A DNA stretch of 6,816 nucleotides from an uncultured Clostridia bacterium (GTDB lineage: Bacteria > Bacillota > Clostridia > TANB77 > CAG-508): contig CAPBNZ010000059.1 in NCBI GenBank assembly GCA_948585895.1, positions 4,009 to 10,824 of the forward strand, written 5' to 3'. The notes beneath the pieces are model-generated. The model ran no database searches. It worked only from the letters and a program-made list of their open reading frames with translations, and had not been told where the DNA came from. Shown here one piece after another: positions 1-5,537 of the stretch. The position numbers and the translations under genes are program-made. How positions within the stretch are numbered: position 1 is the first letter of the stretch; every line of letters starts with the position of its first letter.

Positions 1-38
1 TTTAAACCCGGAACCAGTGGAGACAGTTGGTTTGAAAT

Positions 39-1094
39 TTACTCTTCTAAAAAGTCATTATAGGTTTTTACAATTTCTATTTTTGATTTACCTTGTTTTA
101 TCTCTTTATCTTGCTTCAAGATTAAATCTACATCATAGGTATTTTTTAACTTGAAAACATTTTCTCTTTTATGTCCAATAACACTATTAGCGTCTATTGG
201 ATTTACTGTTACTTCTACTTCTTTGACTTTTACATTTAATTTTTTAATTTTCTCCACAATAGCATCATACCATAAAGCTGATTCTACTAGTTGCCTAAAG
301 GCTGGATGATAGGGACCTGCCACTACTTCACTTTTTTTATCTCCTGGCTCTGTTATTTCATCTGTATTTTGTAATCCAACTCTGATAATTTCAATCTTTT
401 TATCAGCAAACATTCTAACAAGTTCTTTACAAATTTCAACTGCTTGTACTAATGGTAATGGCTCATATTTCTTTTGTTCATATTCCTTTTCTAATTTTGT
501 ATTTTTTACTACTAACACTGGATAGATTCTTATCATTTTAGGTTTTAATTTAATCAAGGCTTTTGCCGTGTTAATTTCATCTATTCTATTACTTTCTGGT
601 AAACCTACCATCATTTGATGACCTAATTGGAATCCATTCCAACGAATCATTTTAGATGCTTTTTTTACATCTTCAAACGTATGTCCTCTATTTGTTCTTT
701 TTAAAATATAATCATTAGCTGATTGTACACCCAATTCTATTGTTCTTACTTTGTACTTTTTTAATCTTTTTAAAATTTCTTTGTTGATATAATCTGGTCT
801 AGTTGAAATACGAATTTCCTCTACTTTTCCATCTTTTATATATTCATAGGCTACTTGAAGCAATTCTTCTTGCAACTTTGATTCTATTGCAGTAAAACTT
901 CCTCCATAAAAAGCTATTTCAATTTTTGCCTCTTTATCTTTCCTATTTTCTAGGTAATTATCTATTATGTTCCTTACTTCTTCTTTTGTTATGCTTTTCT
1001 TTTGTCCACTAATTGATTTTTGATTACAAAAAATACAATCATTTGGGCATCCTAAATGTGGTACAAATATAGGTATAATATATTGTTTTCTCAT
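39..1094 (-). CDS. Elp3-like radical SAM protein (no acetyltransferase domain)
   Basis: This is a 351-residue radical SAM enzyme. The cluster-binding motif C16-x3-C20-x2-C23 (GCPNDCIFC) lies near the N-terminus, as is usual for the family. It is followed by YGGSFTAIE (from about residue 63), the SAM-binding GGE-like motif in the form seen in Elp3-type proteins, and by STRPDYI and IELGVQS strands of the TIM barrel. The length fits the short Clostridia and Bacilli relatives of Elp3 that keep the radical SAM core and a C-terminal extension but lack the histone-acetyltransferase-like domain. Their substrate is not established, though tRNA modification is a reasonable guess from the Elp3 relationship. 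The ATG has a good ribosome binding site (AGAGGT, 1101-1106, 6 bases upstream). It lies 15 bases after rnc and is probably co-transcribed with it. The reading frame is complete. The 38 bases after its stop hold no visible gene. Confidence 0.9.
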   Translation of the reverse strand: MRKQYIIPIFVPHLGCPNDCIFCNQKSISGQKKSITKEEVRNIIDNYLENRKDKEAKIEIAFYGGSFTAIESKLQEELLQVAYEYIKDGKVEEIRISTRPDYINKEILKRLKKYKVRTIELGVQSANDYILKRTNRGHTFEDVKKASKMIRWNGFQLGHQMMVGLPESNRIDEINTAKALIKLKPKMIRIYPVLVVKNTKLEKEYEQKKYEPLPLVQAVEICKELVRMFADKKIEIIRVGLQNTDEITEPGDKKSEVVAGPYHPAFRQLVESALWYDAIVEKIKKLNVKVKEVEVTVNPIDANSVIGHKRENVFKLKNTYDVDLILKQDKEIKQGKSKIEIVKTYNDFLEE

Positions 1095-1109
1095 AGATTT
1101 ACCTCTTTT

Positions 1110-1778
1110 CTATTTCAAATTATCTAATGCTTTTTTGGCTGCACTCATATGTGCTTCTTTTTTACTTTTCCCTTCTCCATTAGCCAGAATTTTTCCATTG
1201 CAACTTACTTGTGCCTCAAAATATTTATCATGGTCTGGTCCTTTTTCCATTGTGATTTTATATTCTATTTTAACTTCTCCATGTTGTTGCAGCTTTTCTT
1301 GTAGTACCGTCTTATAATCTCTATCTCCTACATGTTTGGTAGCGACTTCAATTTCTTCTTTTAAATTCTGGGTAATAAATTTTTCCGCCTCATTGATTCC
1401 TCCATCTAAATAAATAGCTGCAATGACTGCTTCTACACTGTCTGCTAGAATAGCTGGTCTATTTTCTCCTCCTGTTTTTCTTTCTGACTTTCCAAGATAT
1501 AAGAAATCACTAAAATTATGCAATTTAGCTATTTTGTATAAACTTTTTTCACAAACTACAGTTGCTCTAACTTTAGTCATCTCTCCCTCTTTTAATTTTG
1601 GATAATTTTGATATAGGTATTTACTAGATACAAATTCTAATATACTATCTCCCAGAAATTCTAGCTTTTCATTACTCTCTAACTTATTCTCATAAGCATA
1701 TGATGTATGTGTTAAGGCTTTCCTTAATAAGGCTTTGTCTTGAAAAATATAACCTATACTTTTTTCTATTTTTTCCAT
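1110..1778 (-). CDS. rnc: Ribonuclease III
   Basis: This is the double-stranded-RNA endonuclease that processes rRNA precursors and many mRNA and antisense duplexes. The 222-residue product has the family signature EKLEFLGDSILEF, containing the catalytic Glu and Asp, in its N-terminal third. A second acidic motif, DSVEAVIAAIYLDGG, follows in the middle. A C-terminal double-stranded-RNA-binding domain starts at DYKTVLQEKLQQ, continues through GPDHDKYFEAQV and ends in KSKKEAHMSAAKKAL. An in-frame GTG at 1811 would add 11 residues, but I choose the ATG at 1778. AGAGGTG (1784-1790) sits 5 bases before the ATG, and the promoter -10 at 1816-1821 places the transcript start at about 1809, inside that GTG. 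The gene heads a minus-strand operon with the radical SAM gene. It may matter to this window, because antisense pairs such as those on the right are typical RNase III substrates. Confidence 0.96.
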   Translation of the reverse strand: MEKIEKSIGYIFQDKALLRKALTHTSYAYENKLESNEKLEFLGDSILEFVSSKYLYQNYPKLKEGEMTKVRATVVCEKSLYKIAKLHNFSDFLYLGKSERKTGGENRPAILADSVEAVIAAIYLDGGINEAEKFITQNLKEEIEVATKHVGDRDYKTVLQEKLQQHGEVKIEYKITMEKGPDHDKYFEAQVSCNGKILANGEGKSKKEAHMSAAKKALDNLK

Positions 1779-1783
1779 TTCTT

Positions 1784-1790
1784 CACCTCT
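1784..1790 (-). promoter_or_regulatory. Ribosome binding site that fixes the rnc start
   Basis: AGAGGTG on the minus strand lies 5 bases before the ATG at 1778. It supports that start over the upstream in-frame GTG at 1811, which has no such site and would fall at or before the predicted transcript start. Confidence 0.8.
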
Positions 1791-1815
1791 TTCTTTATTT
1801 TTTAGCTGCACTTAT

Positions 1816-1843
1816 ATTATATACTATTTTACAAATTTTGCAA
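1816..1843 (-). promoter_or_regulatory. Promoter of the rnc operon
   Basis: Minus-strand -10 TATAAT (1816-1821) and -35 TTGCAA (1838-1843) are separated by 16 bases, a good vegetative sigma-factor promoter. Transcription should begin near 1809, giving a leader of about 30 bases before the rnc ATG. An rnc promoter here means rnc is not simply a downstream member of an acpP-led operon in this genome. Confidence 0.7.
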
Positions 1844-1981
1844 GTAGGTTTTATGCAATGTAATTAGTTCCAGTTGCATATCTAATCTTTGCCACACCAC
1901 ATAAACACCCAAACACTTCTTTGGCAAGTAAGACTAAAACAATTAATCACTATTAAAATCTGTTGGTACTTTCATAATAAG

Positions 1982-2150
1982 ATGGGACAAAAGAGTCATG
2001 ATTAAAATTTCTTGACTTCTTAAATACCTGTCTTTGTTTGTTCACGAAAATGGCAAATCAATTTTCAGTCGAATGCTTTATATGCTAAGAAATTAAGAAA
2101 TTCTGAAAACTTTCCTAGAATATAAAAAGTTTAAACTCATGACATCCCAT
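1982..2150. repeat. 170-base imperfect palindrome (MITE-like or structured element)
   Basis: Three nested complementary arm pairs are visible. The outer pair is ATGGGA...TCATGA...TTAAA (from 1982) against TTTAAA...TCATGA...TCCCAT (ending 2150). The middle pair is AATTTCTT-N3-TTCTTA (2006-2022) against TAAGAA-N3-AAGAAATT (2086-2102), complementary apart from the 3-base centres. The inner pair is GAAAAT (2046-2051) against ATTTTC (2061-2066), with bulged TTC/GAA extensions. No open reading frame of note lies inside. Size, terminal inverted repeats and lack of coding content fit a miniature inverted-repeat element. A conserved structured RNA is the alternative. No clear target-site duplication was found. 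Confidence 0.5.
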
Positions 2151-2246
2151 TCTATCTTTATTATTATCTCCTATAAATGGTTTGCCAGTTTTGTTTGATG
2201 TTAACTATATTGTTACAAAATGTCAGTATTTTTTTTTGTATTTTTA

Positions 2247-2275
2247 TGGACAAGTTGTAACGGTTATTGTATAAT
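2247..2275 (+). promoter_or_regulatory. Promoter of the cell-wall hydrolase operon
   Basis: The -35 TGGACA (2247-2252) and -10 TATAAT (2270-2275) are separated by exactly 17 bases. Transcription should start near 2282, leaving a leader of about 33 bases. A GTTACAA/TTGTAAC inverted pair (2212-2218 and 2255-2261) straddles the -35, with one half inside the spacer, so an operator is possible. The half-sites TGTTAC and TGTAAC resemble single WalR half-sites but lack the usual N5 tandem arrangement. Confidence 0.7.
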
Positions 2276-2314
2276 AAATGTGTATTATTTTAAGTAAAGA
2301 AAGAGAGAATTGTT

Positions 2315-3667
2315 ATGTTGGATAATCATGATAACAGGAATTTGTCTGATGTATTTAAAGAATTGCAAGAAATGCAACATGTTCAAGCCATTAACTCAAA
2401 TAACTCCACAAAAAAAGTACCAAAGGCAAAAAATAACTTTGCTTTTCATTTTCGTACAAATCATTCTGACAAAAATTCTGACTTAAAACTTTCCCATATT
2501 ATAACAGGTTGTGGAATTTTAATTGTTGGACTAGCTGTTTTCTTTCCAAAAAACACATCTTTTACACAAAGTTATGCAAAAGAAGTAACTGTAGAAGAAA
2601 TTTCAGAATATGAATTGAACCGCCATCGCTTAAACATGCAAAGTATCATTTCTGAAAATGCTGATATGAACCGAGTTAAAGAACAAGTTACAGAAGAACG
2701 CGATATTGAATTTATAACAGAATACAATAACAATCCGACTCTTCCAAAAAGTGAAGAAATAGTAAAACAAGAAGGTAGTCTTGGTAAAGAAAATGTAACT
2801 GCTATTAAAACATATGAAAATGGTAATTTTGTAGAAGAAATTATTTTAGATAAAGAAAAACTTGTAGAACCAGTTTCTAAAATTATAGATATTGGTACTT
2901 CTGAATTTTTAGCAAAACATAAAGTACATATTGGTGATATCATGTATCTTGTAAATGATACTAACTTAAAAGAAACAACAGATGATTCTAGCAAAGATAT
3001 TGCTGAAATAAAAAAGCACTTAGATATTAAATTATTAGAATTACCAAGTGAAGAATGGTGTAAAGTATCTTTTGATAATATAGAAGGTTATATTAAAACT
3101 TCTAATTTAACTTCCTCTTATACAACACCAAACATTGTAGAGAAAAACAGAATCCAAAGAATTTTAATCAAAGTAAATATTGATATAGAATTAAATCGAA
3201 CAAGTGGTTTAACTTTAAACGATTATAAGAAAATATTTACGGATATCCCAAATGATAGAAATAAGATATTCCAAAACAATTATACTGCATTTTATAATGC
3301 TGAAAAGAAATATAATATGAATGGTATTTTCTTAGCTTCTATTGCTATTCACGAAAGTGGTTGGGGAACTTCCCAAATTGCTAATGAAAAGAAAAATCTA
3401 TTTGGTTATGGTTCTTATGATGCTACTCCTTATGAATCTTCTTTTGAATTTGAAGATTATTCAGAAGGAATCGAGACAGTTGCTAAGTCTTTAGTAAAAT
3501 ACTATTTAAATCCATCTGGTACAAAAATTTACGATGGCGAAACTGCTGCTGCTTGGTACTATAATGGTCCTACTTTAAAAGGTGTTAATACTAGATATGC
3601 AAGTGATTCAGAATGGCATGCAAAGGTATTTACATATATGGAAACTTTATATAATAGACTTCGCTAA
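2315..3667 (+). CDS. Membrane-anchored cell-wall hydrolase: G5, SH3-like and GH73 glucosaminidase
   Basis: The 450-residue protein appears to cleave peptidoglycan glycan strands. Residues 1-58 are hydrophilic. Residues 59-77 (LSHIITGCGILIVGLAVFF) form one membrane segment. Residues about 125-195 read as a G5 domain: LPKSEEIVKQEGSLG, then YENGNFVEEII, then IIDIGT. Residues about 203-266 look like a divergent SH3-type wall-binding fold (IGDIMYLV, then EEWCKVSFDNIEGYIKT). Residues about 310-450 form the glucosaminidase domain, with the likely catalytic Glu347 in AIHESGWGTS, then NLFGYGSYD and WYYNGP (414-419). The long N-terminus suggests a type II membrane anchor, although SYA-K at 86-89 could be a signal peptidase site. 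The start has a modest site (AAGAGAG, 2301-2307). The next gene follows after 15 bases and is probably co-transcribed. The domain calls are from motif reading only. Confidence 0.87.
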   Translation: MLDNHDNRNLSDVFKELQEMQHVQAINSNNSTKKVPKAKNNFAFHFRTNHSDKNSDLKLSHIITGCGILIVGLAVFFPKNTSFTQSYAKEVTVEEISEYELNRHRLNMQSIISENADMNRVKEQVTEERDIEFITEYNNNPTLPKSEEIVKQEGSLGKENVTAIKTYENGNFVEEIILDKEKLVEPVSKIIDIGTSEFLAKHKVHIGDIMYLVNDTNLKETTDDSSKDIAEIKKHLDIKLLELPSEEWCKVSFDNIEGYIKTSNLTSSYTTPNIVEKNRIQRILIKVNIDIELNRTSGLTLNDYKKIFTDIPNDRNKIFQNNYTAFYNAEKKYNMNGIFLASIAIHESGWGTSQIANEKKNLFGYGSYDATPYESSFEFEDYSEGIETVAKSLVKYYLNPSGTKIYDGETAAAWYYNGPTLKGVNTRYASDSEWHAKVFTYMETLYNRLR

Positions 3668-3670
3668 TAT

Positions 3671-3677
3671 AAGGAGA
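3671..3677 (+). promoter_or_regulatory. Ribosome binding site of the 277-residue secreted protein
   Basis: AAGGAGA lies 5 bases before the ATG at 3683, directly after the hydrolase stop codon. It is stronger than the site of the first gene in the operon. Confidence 0.75.
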
Positions 3678-3682
3678 TTGTT

Positions 3683-4516
3683 ATGAAGAAATTAAAAATA
3701 AAAAATGAAAGATTCGTATTTACTATTTTAATAATTATATTGTTTGCGATTTTTCTTCTATATTATAACTTAGTGTTTTCTGTTGTATTTGCCAGAAATT
3801 CCTTTGCTAATGAAATGATAGAAATAGCAGATGAAAACGAGAATTCTATTTTTAATATTCAAAAAATATTATTATACAGTAATGCCAATGCTATTGATAA
3901 TTCAGAAAATCAGTCTTTAAAAGATGTAAGTATTTGCCAATATACTGATATCTCTATTTATATTGACAATACTAATACAATTTCTGAATTAACAGATGAA
4001 AATACAATTAAGCAATTATATATAGATAATATAGTAGCAAGTTCAAATGCTGATATAGGAACTAAAGTTCTAAATTATAAAAATCCTTTAAATTTTGGAA
4101 AATATAAAGCTATTGAAGAACCAGAAAATCATAGAATTGATTTTAATATTGTAAATACTAATTCAGAAAATGAAAGTAATGACTATGCAAATCCCACTTT
4201 TTATACAGACTGTTCTAACCCTATTTCTTTAGGTTATCTAAATCAAGATATTGTAACAAATTATGCTGTTTCTCAAGATGCTAATAGTGTTTCCTTTAAT
4301 GGAAAAGTTTTAAAAGAAGCAAATGTTAATTTAGAGGATATTAATTATACTTTAACTTTTAAAATTCATATTGTTAATAACTTAAATCAGAAATTTGTTT
4401 ATAATATGAAATTGAATGTTGATTTAAATGATGATAATGGTGGAATTTACAATGGCTATATATATAGAGGAAAAACTACAACAGGTAGGGAATATAGATT
4501 TTTTAAAGAATTTTAA
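3683..4516 (+). CDS. Secreted or membrane-anchored protein of unknown function
   Basis: I do not recognise this 277-residue protein. A basic N-terminus (MKKLKIKNER) is followed by a strongly hydrophobic segment at residues 11-37, so it is exported or N-terminally anchored with the rest outside. The outer part is acidic, rich in Asn, Ile and Asp, and appears mostly beta-stranded. It has two cysteines (C85 and C177) that could form a disulphide. The stretch YTLTFKIHIVNNLNQKFVYN (222-241) alternates like paired beta strands, which would fit an immunoglobulin-like or pilin-like fold, but no family signature is visible. It lies 15 bases after the cell-wall hydrolase with its own good ribosome binding site, and no terminator separates them. 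A role at the cell surface, perhaps alongside the hydrolase, is inferred from position only. Base composition matches the gene upstream. Confidence 0.8.
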   Translation: MKKLKIKNERFVFTILIIILFAIFLLYYNLVFSVVFARNSFANEMIEIADENENSIFNIQKILLYSNANAIDNSENQSLKDVSICQYTDISIYIDNTNTISELTDENTIKQLYIDNIVASSNADIGTKVLNYKNPLNFGKYKAIEEPENHRIDFNIVNTNSENESNDYANPTFYTDCSNPISLGYLNQDIVTNYAVSQDANSVSFNGKVLKEANVNLEDINYTLTFKIHIVNNLNQKFVYNMKLNVDLNDDNGGIYNGYIYRGKTTTGREYRFFKEF

Positions 4517-4589
4517 CTTTTAAAACAAGATAATTGCTATCTGTATATTATTAACCTAAACATAGGATAATCCAAAGAACATTAAATCA

Positions 4590-4754
4590 ATGAGTGATAT
4601 GTATGTAGCATGGAAGGATTTCTTTGCCCCTGCTTTTCAACAATTATTAGACGCAGAAACGAGAATTACCGAAATGGTTATTACCCAGAAAAAATTGTGC
4701 CAACAGAAATGGAAATCTAATTATTTTTTCACATTTTTGTCACATCTAAACTAA
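4590..4754 (+). pseudogene. Probable decayed coding fragment (small overlapping ORFs)
   Basis: Two short plus-strand frames overlap here. One runs 4590-4754 (54 codons, beginning MSDMYVAWKDFFAPAFQQLL). The other runs 4610-4720 (36 codons, ending ENYRNGYYPEKIVPTEMEI). Neither has a convincing ribosome binding site, though a weak one cannot be excluded. The stretch about 4610-4715 has visibly more G and C than its surroundings, as expected for a coding remnant of other origin. The second ending faintly resembles the C-terminus of seryl-tRNA synthetases (ENYQ...PE-L-P), but too little is left to rely on. I treat the region as a broken gene end rather than an active gene. Confidence 0.3.
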
Positions 4755-4821
4755 TTTTTCACTTTTCTAAACTCTGAAAATATTGAAAATACTACCTTTT
4801 TTACTTTTAATATAAAATTAT

Positions 4822-4868
4822 AAAAAACTAAAAAAGTATTGACATATCAACACTTTTTTTAGTTTTTT
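4822..4868 (+). terminator. Hairpin terminator, probably bidirectional
   Basis: The left arm (4822-4842, AAAAAACTAAAAAAGTATTGA) pairs with the right arm (4847-4868) around a 4-base loop, with one bulge and one mismatch. The stem is flanked by A and T runs, so it can act in both directions. It is the first credible terminator after the hydrolase operon, about 300 bases beyond its last stop codon, and it marks the left border of the accessory island. Confidence 0.7.
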
Positions 4869-5025
4869 ATTGGAGGCGACAGTCTTGTACACTATTTGCT
4901 CCAAATGTACTCAAATACTATATTTCATAAAATAAAAATAATCTTTTTTACACATTTTTTATACATTTGACTTTAATTTTATATAATATAGTATAACACA
5001 TTGTAATTTTTTCACAAAATCATAT
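4869..5025. other. AT-rich non-coding stretch
   Basis: With 4755-4821 this gives no gene on either strand. It contains a weak TGGAG/CTCCA inverted pair (about 4871-4914) and one copy of an AT-rich direct repeat at 4944-4966. I see nothing else in it. Confidence 0.5.
4944..4966. repeat. AT-rich direct repeat, left copy
   Basis: The sequence is TTTTTTA, one variable base, then ACATTTTTTATACAT (4952-4966). It recurs in the same orientation at 5470-5492 with a single mismatch. The two copies bracket the small toxin-like module. Because the sequence is simple and AT-rich, chance or polymerase slippage cannot be excluded. Confidence 0.45.
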
Positions 5026-5054
5026 TTGACATTTATTAAAATTCTGTGTATAAT
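5026..5054 (+). promoter_or_regulatory. Perfect consensus promoter for the antisense RNA
   Basis: TTGACA (5026-5031) and TATAAT (5049-5054) are separated by exactly 17 bases, a full match to the vegetative consensus and the best promoter in the window. The expected start is near 5061. No ORF with a ribosome binding site follows on this strand, so the product is taken to be a small RNA. A stronger promoter for the antitoxin than for the toxin is usual in type I systems. Confidence 0.85.
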
Positions 5055-5062
5055 AGAGATAG

Positions 5063-5090
5063 AAAATGAAAACACAGATAATGTTGTGTT
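5063..5090 (-). terminator. Possible terminator of the toxin message
   Basis: On the minus strand AACACA and TGTGTT form a 6-bp stem around an 8-base loop, followed by TTCATTTTC. The hairpin at 5105-5144 lies earlier on the same transcript but has a poor T-run on this strand. The toxin message may therefore read through to this point and overlap the whole antisense RNA. Confidence 0.4.
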
Positions 5091-5104
5091 ACCCAATATA
5101 ATTG

Positions 5105-5150
5105 AATTACACCACTAGCTCTGCGAAAGCGTATGTGGTGTATTCTTTAT
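5105..5150 (+). terminator. Terminator hairpin of the antisense RNA
   Basis: An 8-bp stem (TACACCAC 5108-5115, GTGGTGTA 5135-5142), with AAT/ATT extensions and an inner GC-GAAA-GC loop, is followed by the U-rich TATTCTTTATTATT. It begins 7 bases past the stop codon of the opposing toxin ORF, so it may act on both convergent transcripts. Confidence 0.6.
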
Positions 5151-5254
5151 TATTCCTTATTAGATAGTATTATGTATATAACACTTACTGAGGCAACGTT
5201 TATAGTTATTGAAATCATAAATCCTACTATTAAAAACATTAGAAAATCTAACAT
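5150..5254 (-). CDS. Small hydrophobic peptide, candidate type I toxin
   Basis: This 34-residue peptide begins MLDFLMFLIVGFMISI and ends VIYIILSNKE. Residues 4-30 form a single membrane helix, followed by a short polar tail with Lys and Glu. That is the size and layout of type I toxins such as TxpA, Fst and the C. difficile family, which insert in the inner membrane. The sequence itself is not one I recognise. GGAGG (5265-5269) precedes the ATG by 10 bases, and two stop codons follow in tandem. Its promoter lies at 5341-5369 and the leader is about 80 nt. A convergent RNA from a perfect promoter covers its 3' end. The leader holds a CCCAAC/GTTGAG hairpin (5275-5290) just upstream of the ribosome binding site, and a segment that can pair with the far 3' end. 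A harmless small membrane protein is the alternative. Confidence 0.65.
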   Translation of the reverse strand: MLDFLMFLIVGFMISITINVASVSVIYIILSNKE

Positions 5255-5258
5255 ATAA

Positions 5259-5269
5259 ACACCACCTCC
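5259..5269 (-). promoter_or_regulatory. Toxin ribosome binding site, complementary to the antisense RNA
   Basis: The minus strand reads GGAGGTGGTGT. The GTGGTGT part (5259-5265) is an exact complement of ACACCAC in the antisense RNA (5109-5115) and also of the toxin message's own 3' hairpin arm. Either pairing would hide the ribosome binding site. Confidence 0.55.
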
Positions 5270-5340
5270 AATCTCCCAACTAAAGTTGAGGACTAAAGGT
5301 AACACCAACATCTGCTTTTATCTCATTTCTATCGTTATTT

Positions 5341-5369
5341 ACTATACAATATATTTTTATAGAATACAA
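5341..5369 (-). promoter_or_regulatory. Promoter of the toxin-like ORF
   Basis: The -35 TTGTAT (5364-5369) and -10 TATAGT (5341-5346) are separated by 17 bases, with the expected start near 5334. The -35 lies inside the left 22-base inverted repeat. It is weaker than the opposing antisense promoter. Confidence 0.65.
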
Positions 5370-5376
5370 GCGAACA
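5355..5376. repeat. Inverted repeat, left copy (outward-facing promoter)
   Basis: TTTTATA, one variable base, then AATACAAGCGAACA. The reverse complement occurs at 6345-6366 with only the variable base different. The copies flank the HEPN-like gene, about 970 bases apart, and each carries an outward-facing TTGTAT -35. Weaker similarity continues about 20 bases further outward. Confidence 0.75.
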
Positions 5377-5469
5377 AACTAAATTTATACAATTATTTGA
5401 GTTTTTCTACATAAATACAAATATTTGTCAAATAAAGCTTTATAATATTTTTTCACATTATGATAAAAT

Positions 5470-5492
5470 TTTTTTATACATTTTTTATACAT
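5470..5492. repeat. AT-rich direct repeat, right copy
   Basis: This is the second copy of the repeat at 4944-4966 (one mismatch over 23 bases), lying between the toxin promoter and the end of the HEPN-like gene. Confidence 0.45.
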
Positions 5493-5537
5493 ATTAAGTT
5501 TGTTTTAAGAATAAAATTTTTTTCTATGTTACCTATG

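Larger units (their letters stand above)
1812..2246. other. Intergenic region between divergent genes
   Basis: This non-coding stretch separates the divergent rnc and cell-wall hydrolase transcripts. Besides the rnc promoter and the palindrome at 1982-2150, it holds a possible short decayed coding fragment on the minus strand (about 1857-1950, ending GVAKIRYATGTNYIA before a stop). Nothing else could be supported. Confidence 0.5.
5061..5155 (+). ncRNA. Convergent antisense RNA, candidate type I antitoxin
   Basis: This predicted RNA of about 95 nt runs from the consensus promoter to a hairpin at 5105-5144. The outer stem is TACACCAC (5108-5115) with GTGGTGTA (5135-5142), followed by a U-rich tail. 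A 5' hairpin, AACACA (5071-5076) with TGTGTT (5085-5090), is also present. The RNA lies opposite the 3' end of the 34-residue toxin message, as in txpA/RatA and the Clostridioides difficile pairs. It also carries ACACCAC (5109-5115), complementary to GUGGUGU overlapping the toxin ribosome binding site. The ends are estimates. Confidence 0.65.

Noticed and set aside
1..38. Start of a further gene (smc would be a common neighbour)
   Set aside because: No start codon with a ribosome binding site is visible in these 38 bases on either strand.
1135..1605. Two 60-codon plus-strand frames (1135-1317 and 1423-1605)
   Set aside because: Both lie antisense inside rnc, have no ribosome binding site, and read as hydrophobic or Ser/Cys-rich shadow translations.
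1779..1811. N-terminal extension of rnc from an upstream GTG
   Set aside because: The ribosome binding site lies between the GTG and the ATG at 1778, and the predicted transcript begins near 1809, so the GTG is at or outside the message.
2256..2273. WalR box at the hydrolase promoter (TGTAAC and TGTATA)
   Set aside because: Spacing is 6 rather than 5 and the second half departs from TGTWAH. Only mentioned as a resemblance.
2572..2994. A 140-codon minus-strand frame
   Set aside because: It is antisense within the hydrolase gene, whose frame is supported by domains. The Ser/Thr/Ile-rich translation is typical of a shadow.
4529..4549. AGATA/TATCT hairpin after the 277-residue gene, considered as its terminator
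   Set aside because: The stem is only 5 bp of A/T-rich pairs with no T-run. The hairpin at 4822-4868 is far better.
4872..4938. Plus-strand frame starting TTG with CSKC
   Set aside because: It begins right beside a terminator, has no ribosome binding site, and gives a translation too short to interpret.
4967..4997. Additional promoter TTGACT ... TATAAC on the plus strand
   Set aside because: Possible -10 boxes give spacers of 9, 14 or 19 bases, none acceptable. The perfect promoter follows shortly after at 5026-5054.
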